Shown piece after piece: positions 56,697 through 64,000 of a stretch of DNA of 64,000 nucleotides; the first letter of the stretch is position 1; each line of letters begins with the position of its first letter. Under the pieces are notes generated by a model that had not been told where the DNA came from, searched no databases, and worked only from the letters and a program-made list of their open reading frames with translations. Source of the stretch: Norana najaformis (Eukaryota > Annelida > Clitellata > Crassiclitellata > Hormogastridae); NCBI GenBank assembly GCA_964023275.1, contig OZ029914.1, positions 47,880,530 through 47,944,529 on the forward strand, written 5' to 3'. Position numbers and translations under genes: made by a program.

Positions 56697-58319
56697 CTAA
56701 TCGCCCATCATGTTGGAATTGCAGTGGCCCTGATATCTTGCTTCAAAGGTGGAGATGTCTTGATGGAATCTCTGTCCATGCTCATCGCTTACATCACCCA
56801 AGTTTGGTGGGAAAAAATCCAGATGGGAATGTAAGAAATGTATTTTTAGTGACACCCGGCAGCCGAGTTGCTTATATGCTGTTAGCATGTTGCTAACGAG
56901 TTCAGCATAGTTGTCAGCTCGGTGATTCCCAAGGAAGTTTTGCACCACCAACGTACATGCATCCCTAGCGGCAAATTCCAGTGGGTTGAGCTTGGTTCTA
57001 AATACAGTATCACGCATTAGTTCGCGGATTTCTGGCCCAATAAAAATTCCAGCCTTCAGCTTAGCATCAGTTTTGACGGCTCCAAATTTATCTCTCAGAT
57101 ACTGGAAGCCTTGTCCAGTACGATCCATTGCCACTACGAAATTCCTCATGAGGCCCAGTTTAATGTGAAGTGGTGGTAAGTACACTTTCAATGGATCAAC
57201 CAATGGTTCGCGTTGCACGTTGTGCCGACCAACAATGTGCTCAGATCTAGGAGGCCACAGTTTCAGTTTGTAATGGTTGCTGTCATCACGACTGTTCCAC
57301 AAGCACAAAAAGCACATATGTTTTGTGTACCCCAGCTGTAGGCCTAGAATAAGTGCTACCACTTTGAGGTCCGCACAGATGTTCCATTTGTGGTCTGAGT
57401 AGTTGATCACTTTCAAAATGAGTTTCATTGAATCATATGTCTCTTTGAGGCCTACAGCGTGGGCTATAGGAACAGACGGCTTTTCGTTACCATTGTGCAC
57501 CAACACAGCTTTCAAGCTCGCTTGGCTGGAATCTATGAACAGTCTCCACTGATCAGGAACGTATTCGCAACCTAAATTCAGCATGAGACCGTTCACGTCA
57601 GTACAGAAGCAGATATCATTTTCCAGTTTGTAATATGTAGCTAACTGTTTGTGACGATAACGGAAGTGTGATGTTGTGGTACCTTTTTGAAGCAAGTTCC
57701 ACTCCCCTAGTCTGGAGGCTAACAGTTCAGATTTCTCCTTTGACAAAGATAGGTTCCTCACCAGATCATCTAACTCACCTTTCCTTATCAAATGCGGCCT
57801 ACCCTCTTCCAAATCTTGATCACTGGATTCATAAACAGTAACGTCATCTTCTGTATTACCATCAGAACTGTCCGTTTCATCAGCACCCGCAGCAGGCGGA
57901 AATGGTACTGGATTCTCTTCATCATGCGGCACTGGCTTTAGAGCGGATTTGCAATCAGGACAAACGATTTTAGACTTATTTTTCTTTGAGAATCCAGCAA
58001 CTTTAGTAATGCAGAAATAACAGTCTGCATGATGATTTCTTGGCTCGCGCCACACCATAGGCACAGCAAACGGCATTGAATTCCTTTCGCCAGTCAGCCA
58101 CTGTGTAAGCCCAGAGTAGCACACGGTGCAGCAGACATGAGGTGCCCAACTTTTATCCTCGTCTCCGATTTGACATCCAAAATAATACTTGTAAGCAATC
58201 ACCACTCTCTTAGTTAACTCCTTGCGCTGGTCACAAAGAGTATATTTACCACAAACATAGCAAAAATTGTCTGGACGGTTAACACAACCTCGCCTATTCA
58301 TTTCAAAATTAAATCTCAC
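56697..58319 (-). CDS. Putative transposase-like protein, uncharacterised family
   Basis: 540 codons, intronless. N-terminal cysteine clusters (CYVCGKYTLC near 20-29; CCTVC near 65-69; CYFC and CPDC near 100-125) suggest zinc binding. An acidic linker (about 140-175) follows. The conserved core has LKAVLVHNGNEKPSVPIAHA, ICADLKVVALILGLQLGYTK, HMCFLCLW, PLHIKLGLMRNFV, KIHFLHSHLDFFP and SDEHGQRFHQDI. I recall similar unnamed, often multi-copy proteins in aphids, hydra and other invertebrates, with no known function. The acidic residues in CADLK, HSHLD and SDEHG are candidate catalytic positions (inference). It ends GD-TAG at 56697-56699; the frame continues CWFLQRATAATHKRN... to TGA at 56628, and in relatives I remember Tyr-Cys-Trp here, so the last 23 codons look cut off by a nonsense change. 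Confidence 0.72.
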   Translation of the reverse strand: MRFNFEMNRRGCVNRPDNFCYVCGKYTLCDQRKELTKRVVIAYKYYFGCQIGDEDKSWAPHVCCTVCYSGLTQWLTGERNSMPFAVPMVWREPRNHHADCYFCITKVAGFSKKNKSKIVCPDCKSALKPVPHDEENPVPFPPAAGADETDSSDGNTEDDVTVYESSDQDLEEGRPHLIRKGELDDLVRNLSLSKEKSELLASRLGEWNLLQKGTTTSHFRYRHKQLATYYKLENDICFCTDVNGLMLNLGCEYVPDQWRLFIDSSQASLKAVLVHNGNEKPSVPIAHAVGLKETYDSMKLILKVINYSDHKWNICADLKVVALILGLQLGYTKHMCFLCLWNSRDDSNHYKLKLWPPRSEHIVGRHNVQREPLVDPLKVYLPPLHIKLGLMRNFVVAMDRTGQGFQYLRDKFGAVKTDAKLKAGIFIGPEIRELMRDTVFRTKLNPLEFAARDACTLVVQNFLGNHRADNYAELVSNMLTAYKQLGCRVSLKIHFLHSHLDFFPPNLGDVSDEHGQRFHQDISTFEARYQGHCNSNMMGD

Positions 58320-58380
58320 ACACTAGCTACAGCTATATAAGAAAACTTCACCTTCGTTCTACGCAATCTCGCCTTATATA
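58320..58380 (-). promoter_or_regulatory. Candidate TATA-type promoter of the transposon gene
   Basis: On the minus strand ttatatagc lies about 20 bases before the start codon region of the 540-codon gene. Weak evidence from sequence alone. Confidence 0.3.
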
Positions 58381-58880
58381 CTGGTATTGATGCTGACGTC
58401 AGCTCGCTGACATGCCGAATCATGTCTAGCGGCTGCTGCAGGCTTGCTGTTATGAATATTTCAGGCGACACTTGCAGGCATGCACGTATCACTGGCAGCA
58501 ATCGTGGAGACACATACAACAGAATGTACAGACATAACCGAAAACGAGTCCTTACGTCATTATTTGAATGCATGCATAACTTAAAATCTAGACGTGCTGG
58601 GCAGATTCTGACTTCATATTTGGAATCAGCACATTTGAATCAATATAAGGCACATGCACTGCTTTCAGTAGCAAAATCGTTGTGATCCAGTGTAATGGGT
58701 CCTGTTTCTGTTCATAGTTTAAAATGATACACTGTCTCTGATTCGCACCACTTTGTGATCATGTGCAGGTGGCACATTTCTAAAAACAATACCAATGTTA
58801 TTATTGGCATTTAAAGCATGATAAAACGTTATTGGTATTATGATTTAAAGGAAATGAATACATGAAAATGCAAATTACAG

Positions 58881-58983
58881 AGCACAGCGGTATATGCCAC
58901 GCTGACCACGCTGTAATTGTCCTGAGTGTTGTGGTTGTCATCCTCATCATTGGAATTGCTGTTTTAAGTTTTATTGTACTAAA
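58881..58983 (+). CDS. Gene D exon: transmembrane helix
   Basis: Acceptor caaattacag, strong donor gtaagt, phase 1-2. Encodes EHSGICHADH then the helix AVIVLSVVVVILIIGIAVLS and FIVLK. The phase 1-2 pattern is the same as the membrane exon of gene C, which supports common descent. Confidence 0.83.
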
Positions 58984-59596
58984 GTAAGTATAAAGTCTTT
59001 TCATATCGTATGACCGTAATCATACATTTATATAGCGAATTTCCAAGACGTTACATCGCAAAACGAAGACCAAACCAAATTGTTTTTCAATACATGAGAA
59101 AATAGAATCAAAGAAAGACCACGCTGCTTGGCAAAACCTTCCAGAATGATCAGCCGGGCCCTGCAACACCTTCTATTTTGCGTTATGGGAGTTCGAGCCA
59201 AAGGAACAGCTACTGTATACTGAAGAGAGAAGATATATGCGACCTAGGCATGATTGCCGCATGAATGATAAAAAATGTATACTCACAATAAATTGCATTA
59301 CATTACATTACATCACATTGCAGGTGTCTCATGTTAGCCCTCAGCACGAAAAAATGGCCGAAATTTTTAAATGGCAAAATATAGTTATTGGTAATATTTC
59401 AAGCTGTGACTTGACTGCCTCAATGTTTTCATCCGAGGTTTTACTCAGTGATCGTTGTTAGAAGTCTTGCACATAATCATCAAGGAAATTCAATAATTAG
59501 ATTAGAATTGAACTCCCTTTAAAAAATAACGCTTTTCAAACTCTCTTTAAAACGTTCAGAACTCCTTTAAAAATAATGCACGGTAGCCTCTGACTG

Positions 59597-59745
59597 AGGC
59601 GCGGTAGGTTATTGGATAGAGCGCTAGGCTTGTAACGCCTAAAATACGGGTTCGAGTCTCCTCTGAGACAGTTACTGTGTAGTAGTGACCTTGAGCAAGT
59701 CGTTCACTCACAACTGCTCGGCGCCATCGATTGACGCAAAATCAT
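59597..59745 (+). repeat. tRNA-derived SINE, family S1
   Basis: Well preserved head: gaggcgcggtaggttattgg, atagagcgctaggcttgtaacg, B box GGGTTCGAGTCTC; body gtgaccttgagcaagtcgttc; then cggcgccatcgattgacgc. It faces the 3' end of the adjacent LINE. Confidence 0.8.
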
Positions 59746-59760
59746 TAGATAGTCACCTTG

Positions 59761-60140
59761 TCACCTTGTGCTGTCAGCTCTTTGAGCTCTAGCGACCGTC
59801 ATGATCAATCTTCTCCATTTCTTTCTTTCCAGTGTCGCGTCCCTTAGTTGTGCCAAGTTCATTCCAGTTGCTTCGTGTATCTTGTCCATCCATTTTTTCC
59901 TTGGTCTCCCTTGTTTTCTTTTTCCCTCTCCACAAGCCAGCATCATTTCTTTTTCCAATCCATCTGATCTCATAACATGTCCAAAGAACCTCAGCTTTGA
60001 TTTTAGCACTGTTTGTTGTAGCGTCTCATCTTGCTCAATTCCAATCGCCCTGCGTACCCATTCATTAGTCCTTTTCTCCGTCCATGATGTTCTCAGCATC
60101 TTCCTCCATATCCACATTTCACAAGCATTGATTTTTTCGC
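59761..60140 (-). pseudogene. LINE reverse-transcriptase C-terminal region
   Basis: Continues in another frame with INACEMWIWRKMLRTSWTEK, KLRFFGHVMRSDGLEKEMML and GRPRKKWMDKIHEATGMNLA, ending ADSTR. Same motif order as other RTE elements. Confidence 0.88.
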
Positions 60141-60980
60141 TATTTTCTTGGTCATTGTCCACGTCTCACTGCCGTATGTTACTGTTGGTATAATCAAGGC
60201 CCTCACCAATCTTTTTTTCGTGTCTGTGCTCACATGTTTGTCTTTCCATATTTTGTCTAGTCCATTCATTGCGGCTGTTCCAATCGCCACCCTTCGGTTT
60301 ATTTCCATATCGCACTTTCCTTCTCTTTCTACTACTGATCCCAAGAATGTAAAGCTTGTTACCGTCTCTAATTCCTCTCCATCCACCACAAAACTGCCCT
60401 CCTCAGCTGTTGTCATGATCTTCGTTTTCTTTATATTGAAGTATAGTCCTGCTTTCTCGCTCTCTCTCTTCAGCCTTCTTATCAGTTCTACCAGATCTGT
60501 TTTTTTACCTGCTAATAGTGTTGTGTCATCTGCGTATCTCAGATTATTCAGTGTTCTTCCCGCTATCTTTACTCCCTCTTTTGCTCCATCCATTTCCGCC
60601 ATCCTCATTATCCTTTCTGCATATAGGTTAAATAGGAATGGGGACAGAATGCATCCCTGCCTCACTCCTTTCTTTATTTTGATTCTTTCAGTATCTCCAA
60701 ATTCAGTTCTTATTACCGCAATCTGTTCTTCGTACAATCCCTTAAGAAGTTGTATCAAGTGCCTTGGTATTCCCATTTCTATTAAGGTTTTCCACATCAA
60801 CTCATGATCAATGCAATCGAATGCCTTACTATAGTCAATGAAGCATATGTATAATTTTTGTCCATACTCCTTTTGTCTCTCCATTATCCACCGCATATTG
60901 GCGATATGATCACGAGTTCCGCGGGATTTCCTAAATCCTGCTTGGTTATCTGGAAGCTCCCTCTCTATTATGTTCTCCAT
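60093..60980 (-). pseudogene. LINE reverse-transcriptase core
   Basis: 295 codons directly after the in-frame stop and in the same frame. Carries AFDCIDHE, RQGCILSP and the YADD active site. The frame is lost near 60135, beside a run of A. Confidence 0.9.
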
Positions 60981-60983
60981 TCT

Positions 60984-62612
60984 TTAATGTATTATTTTAA
61001 GTAGTATTTTACTTATGTGCGATATCATTGCTATGGTCCTGTAGTTTTCACACTCTCTCGCATCTCCTTTTTTGAATATAGGGATAAAGATTGAGCTCTT
61101 CCAATCCTCTGGCCATTTTCCGGTTGTCCATATGATATTGCACATTTTTGTTATTGTATTTGTCATTGCGCCATCTCCTGCTTTTACCATTTCTATGGGT
61201 ATCCCATCCGAACCCGGTGCTTTATTGTCCTTCAGTTGTCTAATTGCCCATTCCACCTCTGCTTCCAAAACGTCCGGTTCCTTTTCATGTTCTGATGTAT
61301 CGATTCGTTCTTTCATTACTCTCCTATCTTCACTGTACAGCTCCTCTGTGTATTCTTTCCATCTGTTCTTCATTTCCTCTTCGTCTGCGATTATGTGTCC
61401 ATCCCTTGACCTCATTGATCCCATTCTTGGTGTGAATTTTCTCGTTATTTCCCTCACTTTTGAAAACATTTCTTTAGTTCTTCCTTTCTTTCCCTCTTCC
61501 TCCATTTCCTTGCACATTGCATTTAGATGTTTTTCCTTGTCTATACATGCTTGCTTTTGGAATGCTCTATTCATTTCTCGTACCTTGTTTTTGTCTCCTT
61601 CTTTTTTTGCCTCCTTTCTTTCTACAGCTATGTTGATAGCGTCCTTCGAGAGCCACGGAGTTGTTGTGACTTTCTTTTTCTTCGGAATGTGTTTCTCAGC
61701 AGTTTCTAGTATTATTCCCTTCACCTTCTCCCACAGGTGGTTCGTGTCCTCATCTATCATCGTCTCGTCCCTCTCTAATATTTCAAACCTATTCCTTATT
61801 TCCGTTCTGTATTCCGGTGTAATTCCTTTGCAGTCATACGTGTTCAGTCTTTCTCCTTTTTTCAATTTCTTCAATTTCGTTTGCACTGTTGCCACTAATA
61901 ATTCATGATCAGTTCCACAATCCGCGCCTGGTCTCGTTCTTACATCCCTTATCGTGCTTTTCCATCTTTTGTTTATCAGTATGTAATCTATCTGATTCCG
62001 ATGTTTCCCATCTGGTGACGTCCAAGTGTACAGTCTTCTTTTTGGCTGTTCAAACCATGTATTCATTATTCCCAAGTTGTTCCCATCGCAAAACTCTACT
62101 AATCTTTCTCCTGCCTCATTTTGTTCTCCTAGTCCATGACCTCCAATCGTGTCCCCTGCTCCTCCGACGTTCTTTCCCACCTTCGCATTGAAGTCACCAA
62201 TGACCATTATTACATCTCCCTTAGGGATTCTATCTATTGTACTTTGCAGCTCAATGTAGAACTTTTCATGCTCTTCTTCTTTTGCTATCGATGTTGGTGC
62301 GTACACCTGTACAATTGTTATGTTAACTTTCCTTCCCCGAAATCTTACGCTCAGTATTCTGTCACTCACCGTGTCATATCCCATTATTGCATTTGCACTT
62401 GTCTGATCACACATGACTGCCACCCCATTTCTTCCTTTTTCCTCCTGCCCTGACATTATTATCTTATAACCATTCCAATTAAAATGTCCTTGTCCTTTCC
62501 ACCTTGTCTCGCTTAATCCCATGACTGATATTTCGAGTCGCTTCATCTCTCTCTGTATGACATCCATCTTTCCGCTCTGCATACTACGCACATTCCACGT
62601 GCCTATCTTCAT
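60984..62612 (-). CDS. LINE endonuclease and N-terminal reverse-transcriptase part
   Basis: 542 codons from the presumed natural start. Apurinic-type endonuclease in about residues 1-235 (catalytic E in SETRW, D in GDFNAK, H in TDHELL), then the linker and the first reverse-transcriptase blocks DNKAPGSDGIPIEMVKAG and CENYRTIAMISHISKILLKI. It stops at a TAA that interrupts the frame; the following codons stay in the same frame. Confidence 0.9.
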   Translation of the reverse strand: MKIGTWNVRSMQSGKMDVIQREMKRLEISVMGLSETRWKGQGHFNWNGYKIIMSGQEEKGRNGVAVMCDQTSANAIMGYDTVSDRILSVRFRGRKVNITIVQVYAPTSIAKEEEHEKFYIELQSTIDRIPKGDVIMVIGDFNAKVGKNVGGAGDTIGGHGLGEQNEAGERLVEFCDGNNLGIMNTWFEQPKRRLYTWTSPDGKHRNQIDYILINKRWKSTIRDVRTRPGADCGTDHELLVATVQTKLKKLKKGERLNTYDCKGITPEYRTEIRNRFEILERDETMIDEDTNHLWEKVKGIILETAEKHIPKKKKVTTTPWLSKDAINIAVERKEAKKEGDKNKVREMNRAFQKQACIDKEKHLNAMCKEMEEEGKKGRTKEMFSKVREITRKFTPRMGSMRSRDGHIIADEEEMKNRWKEYTEELYSEDRRVMKERIDTSEHEKEPDVLEAEVEWAIRQLKDNKAPGSDGIPIEMVKAGDGAMTNTITKMCNIIWTTGKWPEDWKSSIFIPIFKKGDARECENYRTIAMISHISKILLKIIH

Positions 62613-63222
62613 CTTCTTCTTGCAGCTCAGGTTGAGTCTTTGCTTTCTGGTGCTTAAATAACAATAATATCAATAACTTTCTTCTAATGGTGAAGGATCA
62701 GATTTGATACAATTATCATCATCCGACTAACACATATAGGCTGGCGCAGTAGGTTGAGACGCGGTGTACGCTGAGACACGCAGACTTGCCTCCTGAAACA
62801 AGCATCAGGCTGAGACTCGCTGTCTTTGACAGTAAGTAAGCAAGTCGACGCCTTGACTGAAGACAGAAGTGCAGAAGACGAGACCGAGGCAGAATCACAC
62901 AGTCGAGAAGGAGATAACGGCGCAGAAGATTTGATACGAGAAGAAGGCTGCGATGGAGACGGAGTGGTCGAATCAAGAAGGTGGTCTGACGGTGAGGAGA
63001 ACTAATGCTGCTGTAGCGAGACTGGCGTCCTTCTAAGTAAAGAAATTAAACTGTGACATCGCCCGAGCGTGCCATTCTCTTAAGTCTCCATGCAGACAGA
63101 TCGCTGAAGCCTTATCCACGTCTAGGGAGAGTTAGCAGTTTATTGGCTTTCTTTCAATTTCTTTTAGTGTTTCAGTTTTATTATTGGAATTTTTAATTTT
63201 GTTCTTTGTTTTTATTTGACAG

Positions 63223-63352
63223 ACGCCAGTCGCTTTCACGTCATTCAGAAAATGGTAATAACACGAAAGACTCTTTATCAACCAATCAACCAGCTTACAA
63301 GTCATCTTCCCCTAACTGTTGTGCTCCCCCTTCAGCCTTAGAACTGACGTGA
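63223..63352 (+). CDS. Gene D terminal exon: cytoplasmic tail
   Basis: Acceptor tttatttgacag, phase 2, stop TGA at 63350-63352. Encodes KRQSLSRHSENGNNTKDSLS, TNQPAYKSSS and PNCCAPPSALELT (first Lys split). RxxS sites could be kinase targets; a CC pair could be lipidated. An internal donor-like site (AATG|gtaata) would allow a shorter version, recalling the micro-exon of gene C. Confidence 0.78.
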
Positions 63353-63499
63353 CCCCGCCCTGGATGCAATGATTTGATTTTTTATAAGACAGTGTCTCTT
63401 TTTTATAAGGCTATGTATTCATTTTTATACGACAGTGTATTTAACGGCTTAAGATCTATCTGTGCCTTCTTGATTTTGTTCTCTGACCGCTGTGGCCAA

Positions 63500-63557
63500 C
63501 CACGCCTACGATTCCTGGTTCACTTAAAAGAATTTTTGGCGTTTTAACAAATGTGCT
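63500..63557. repeat. Solo end related to the 4194-4862 element
   Basis: cacgcctacgattcctgg...gttttaacaaatg matches the right inverted end of the element in gene A (cgccta.gattcct...gttaacaaatg). No partner end was found nearby. Confidence 0.55.
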
Positions 63558-63739
63558 ATTTGCATATTTACATAGGCAGCAGAATCAGCTCATTGCAGGG
63601 AGTAACATTTAAAAAATTCGGTCTCAGGAAAAGACAATGATGAACTAAGTGGCATAGAATTACTGCCTTTTGATTTACTAACTAGTTACAAATAGGTTTA
63701 CTTATGTTTAAAATTTTAAAAATAATCAGTTGCCTGTAG

Positions 63740-64000
63740 ACTTCTACCATTATTTTTGTATGAACTCGGATGTGCATGGTCATTATACGTGCTCATCTCA
63801 TATGTATCATAAACATCCTGTTTGCACTACTAGTAGCCAGTTTAGTATTATAATTTGTGGGCCGTCATTCTGGAATTCTCTGCCAGCTGTTCTTACAATA
63901 TTGCCAACTTTATACCAGTTCAAAACAAGTCTAAAATCTTATCTACACGATGCACTTTGTTATGTTTTTGTTTGATGCTTAGTTAAGTTTTTTGATTGTG
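63740..64000 (+). mobile_element. L2/CR1-like LINE 3' part, cut by window end
   Basis: An 81-codon frame (63730-63975) reads SSQFSIIICGPSFWNSLPAV and QFKTSLKSYLHDALCYVFV, the usual C-terminal G-P-x-x-W-N-x-L-P ... F-K-x-x-L-K signature. The tail lies beyond or at the window edge. Confidence 0.7.

Larger units (their letters stand above)
56273..58706 (-). mobile_element. DNA transposon with long inverted ends, unclassified family
   Basis: Segments at about 56290-56440 and 58550-58695 are imperfect inverted copies: ACACTGGATCACA at the outer side, GCTGATTCCAAAT-TGAAG-CAGA in the middle and AGCACGTC-(A/T)-(G/A)AT-TTAAG-TATGCA inside. Between them lies a single intronless gene (56697-58319, minus). 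That arrangement is the layout of a cut-and-paste element. Exact ends and target duplication were not resolved. It sits in the intron between Ig2 and the membrane exon of gene D. Confidence 0.7.
59745..62640 (-). mobile_element. BovB/RTE-like LINE, nearly full length
   Basis: One minus-strand coding region from ATG at 62612 to TGA at 59761. Endonuclease: MKIGTWNVRSM, SVMGLSETRWKGQG, VYAPTS, IGDFNAKVG, RRLYTWTSPDGKHRNQIDYI, GADCGTDHELL. Reverse transcriptase: DNQAGFRKSRGTRDHIANMR, CFIDYSKAFDCIDHE, KKGVRQGCILSPFLFNLYAE, LRYADDTTLLAG, SFTFLGSVV, and C-terminal KRKQGRPRKKWMDKI. The motifs closely follow BovB as I remember it. Two lesions: an in-frame TAA at 60984-60986 and a one-base loss in an A run near 60135. 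The 3' tail has GGTGACAA units. It lies in the last intron of gene D. Confidence 0.92.
54657..63352 (+). other. Gene D: short-tailed two-Ig membrane receptor
   Basis: Exons 54657-54968, 55501-55812, 58881-58983 and 63223-63352 sum to 857 nt; with one base from an unseen signal exon this is 286 codons including the stop. Order: V-like Ig, C2-like Ig lacking its second Cys, membrane helix, and a 43-residue tail KRQSLSRHSENGNNTKDSLS ... ending PPSALELT. The tail has one tyrosine (QPAYKSSS) and no ITIM. The intron 55813-58880 holds a DNA transposon and 58984-63222 holds an S1 SINE and a BovB-like LINE. It is the likely counterpart of gene C in the second unit, but its membrane and tail exons are not clearly alignable with C. 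Confidence 0.78.

Overview
The window reads as intron-rich genomic DNA of a multicellular animal: split genes with GT..AG introns, tRNA-derived SINEs, RTE and L2/CR1-like LINEs, hAT-like and Mutator-like MITEs, microsatellites, and the octamer TAGGCCTA occurring far more often than chance. The repeat style (LINE tails ending in GCGCTATAGAAAT or GCGCTATATAAG) fits a marine invertebrate deuterostome such as an echinoderm or hemichordate. That placement is inference; other marine invertebrates are not excluded.

The host content is a cluster of four immunoglobulin-superfamily membrane receptor genes, all on the + strand, called A, C, B and D here in map order. A (499-14763, first exon off the left edge) and B (36305-48826, complete, 492 residues predicted) are long-tailed receptors: three Ig domains, one membrane helix, and a tail built from very small exons that each carry a Y-x-x-hydrophobic motif, including a strict ITIM (V/L-V-Y-A-E-V). 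C (21783-26489, alternative end near 26746) and D (54657-63352) are short-tailed receptors: two Ig domains, a membrane helix and a tail without that motif array. The order long, short, long, short, together with matching introns and 3' flanks of A and B, indicates tandem duplication of a two-gene unit. Every exon was placed by hand from splice signals and phase. Each summed coding length closes in frame, assuming one base from a signal-peptide exon where that exon is not visible (A, C, D).

Region by region: 1-14763 gene A with SINEs, an inverted-repeat element, a 15-bp minisatellite and LINE tails in its introns; 14764-21782 intergenic repeats including a Mutator-like MITE inside a SINE; 21783-26746 gene C with a hAT MITE; 26747-36304 intergenic, holding a Ty3/gypsy fossil with LINEs inserted in it; 36305-48826 gene B; 48827-54656 intergenic LINE fragments and simple repeats; 54657-63352 gene D, whose introns hold a DNA transposon with a 540-codon reading frame between long inverted repeats and an almost full-length BovB/RTE-like LINE; 63353-64000 flank with another LINE tail.

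Taken together, the cluster looks like an invertebrate counterpart of paired inhibitory and short-tailed immune receptors. The tail exons of A and B are more alike than the Ig exons, and three consecutive tail exons are symmetric (phase 1-1) so could be skipped without loss of frame. Several insertions present in one copy and absent at the matching site of the other give relative dates for the duplication and the repeats.
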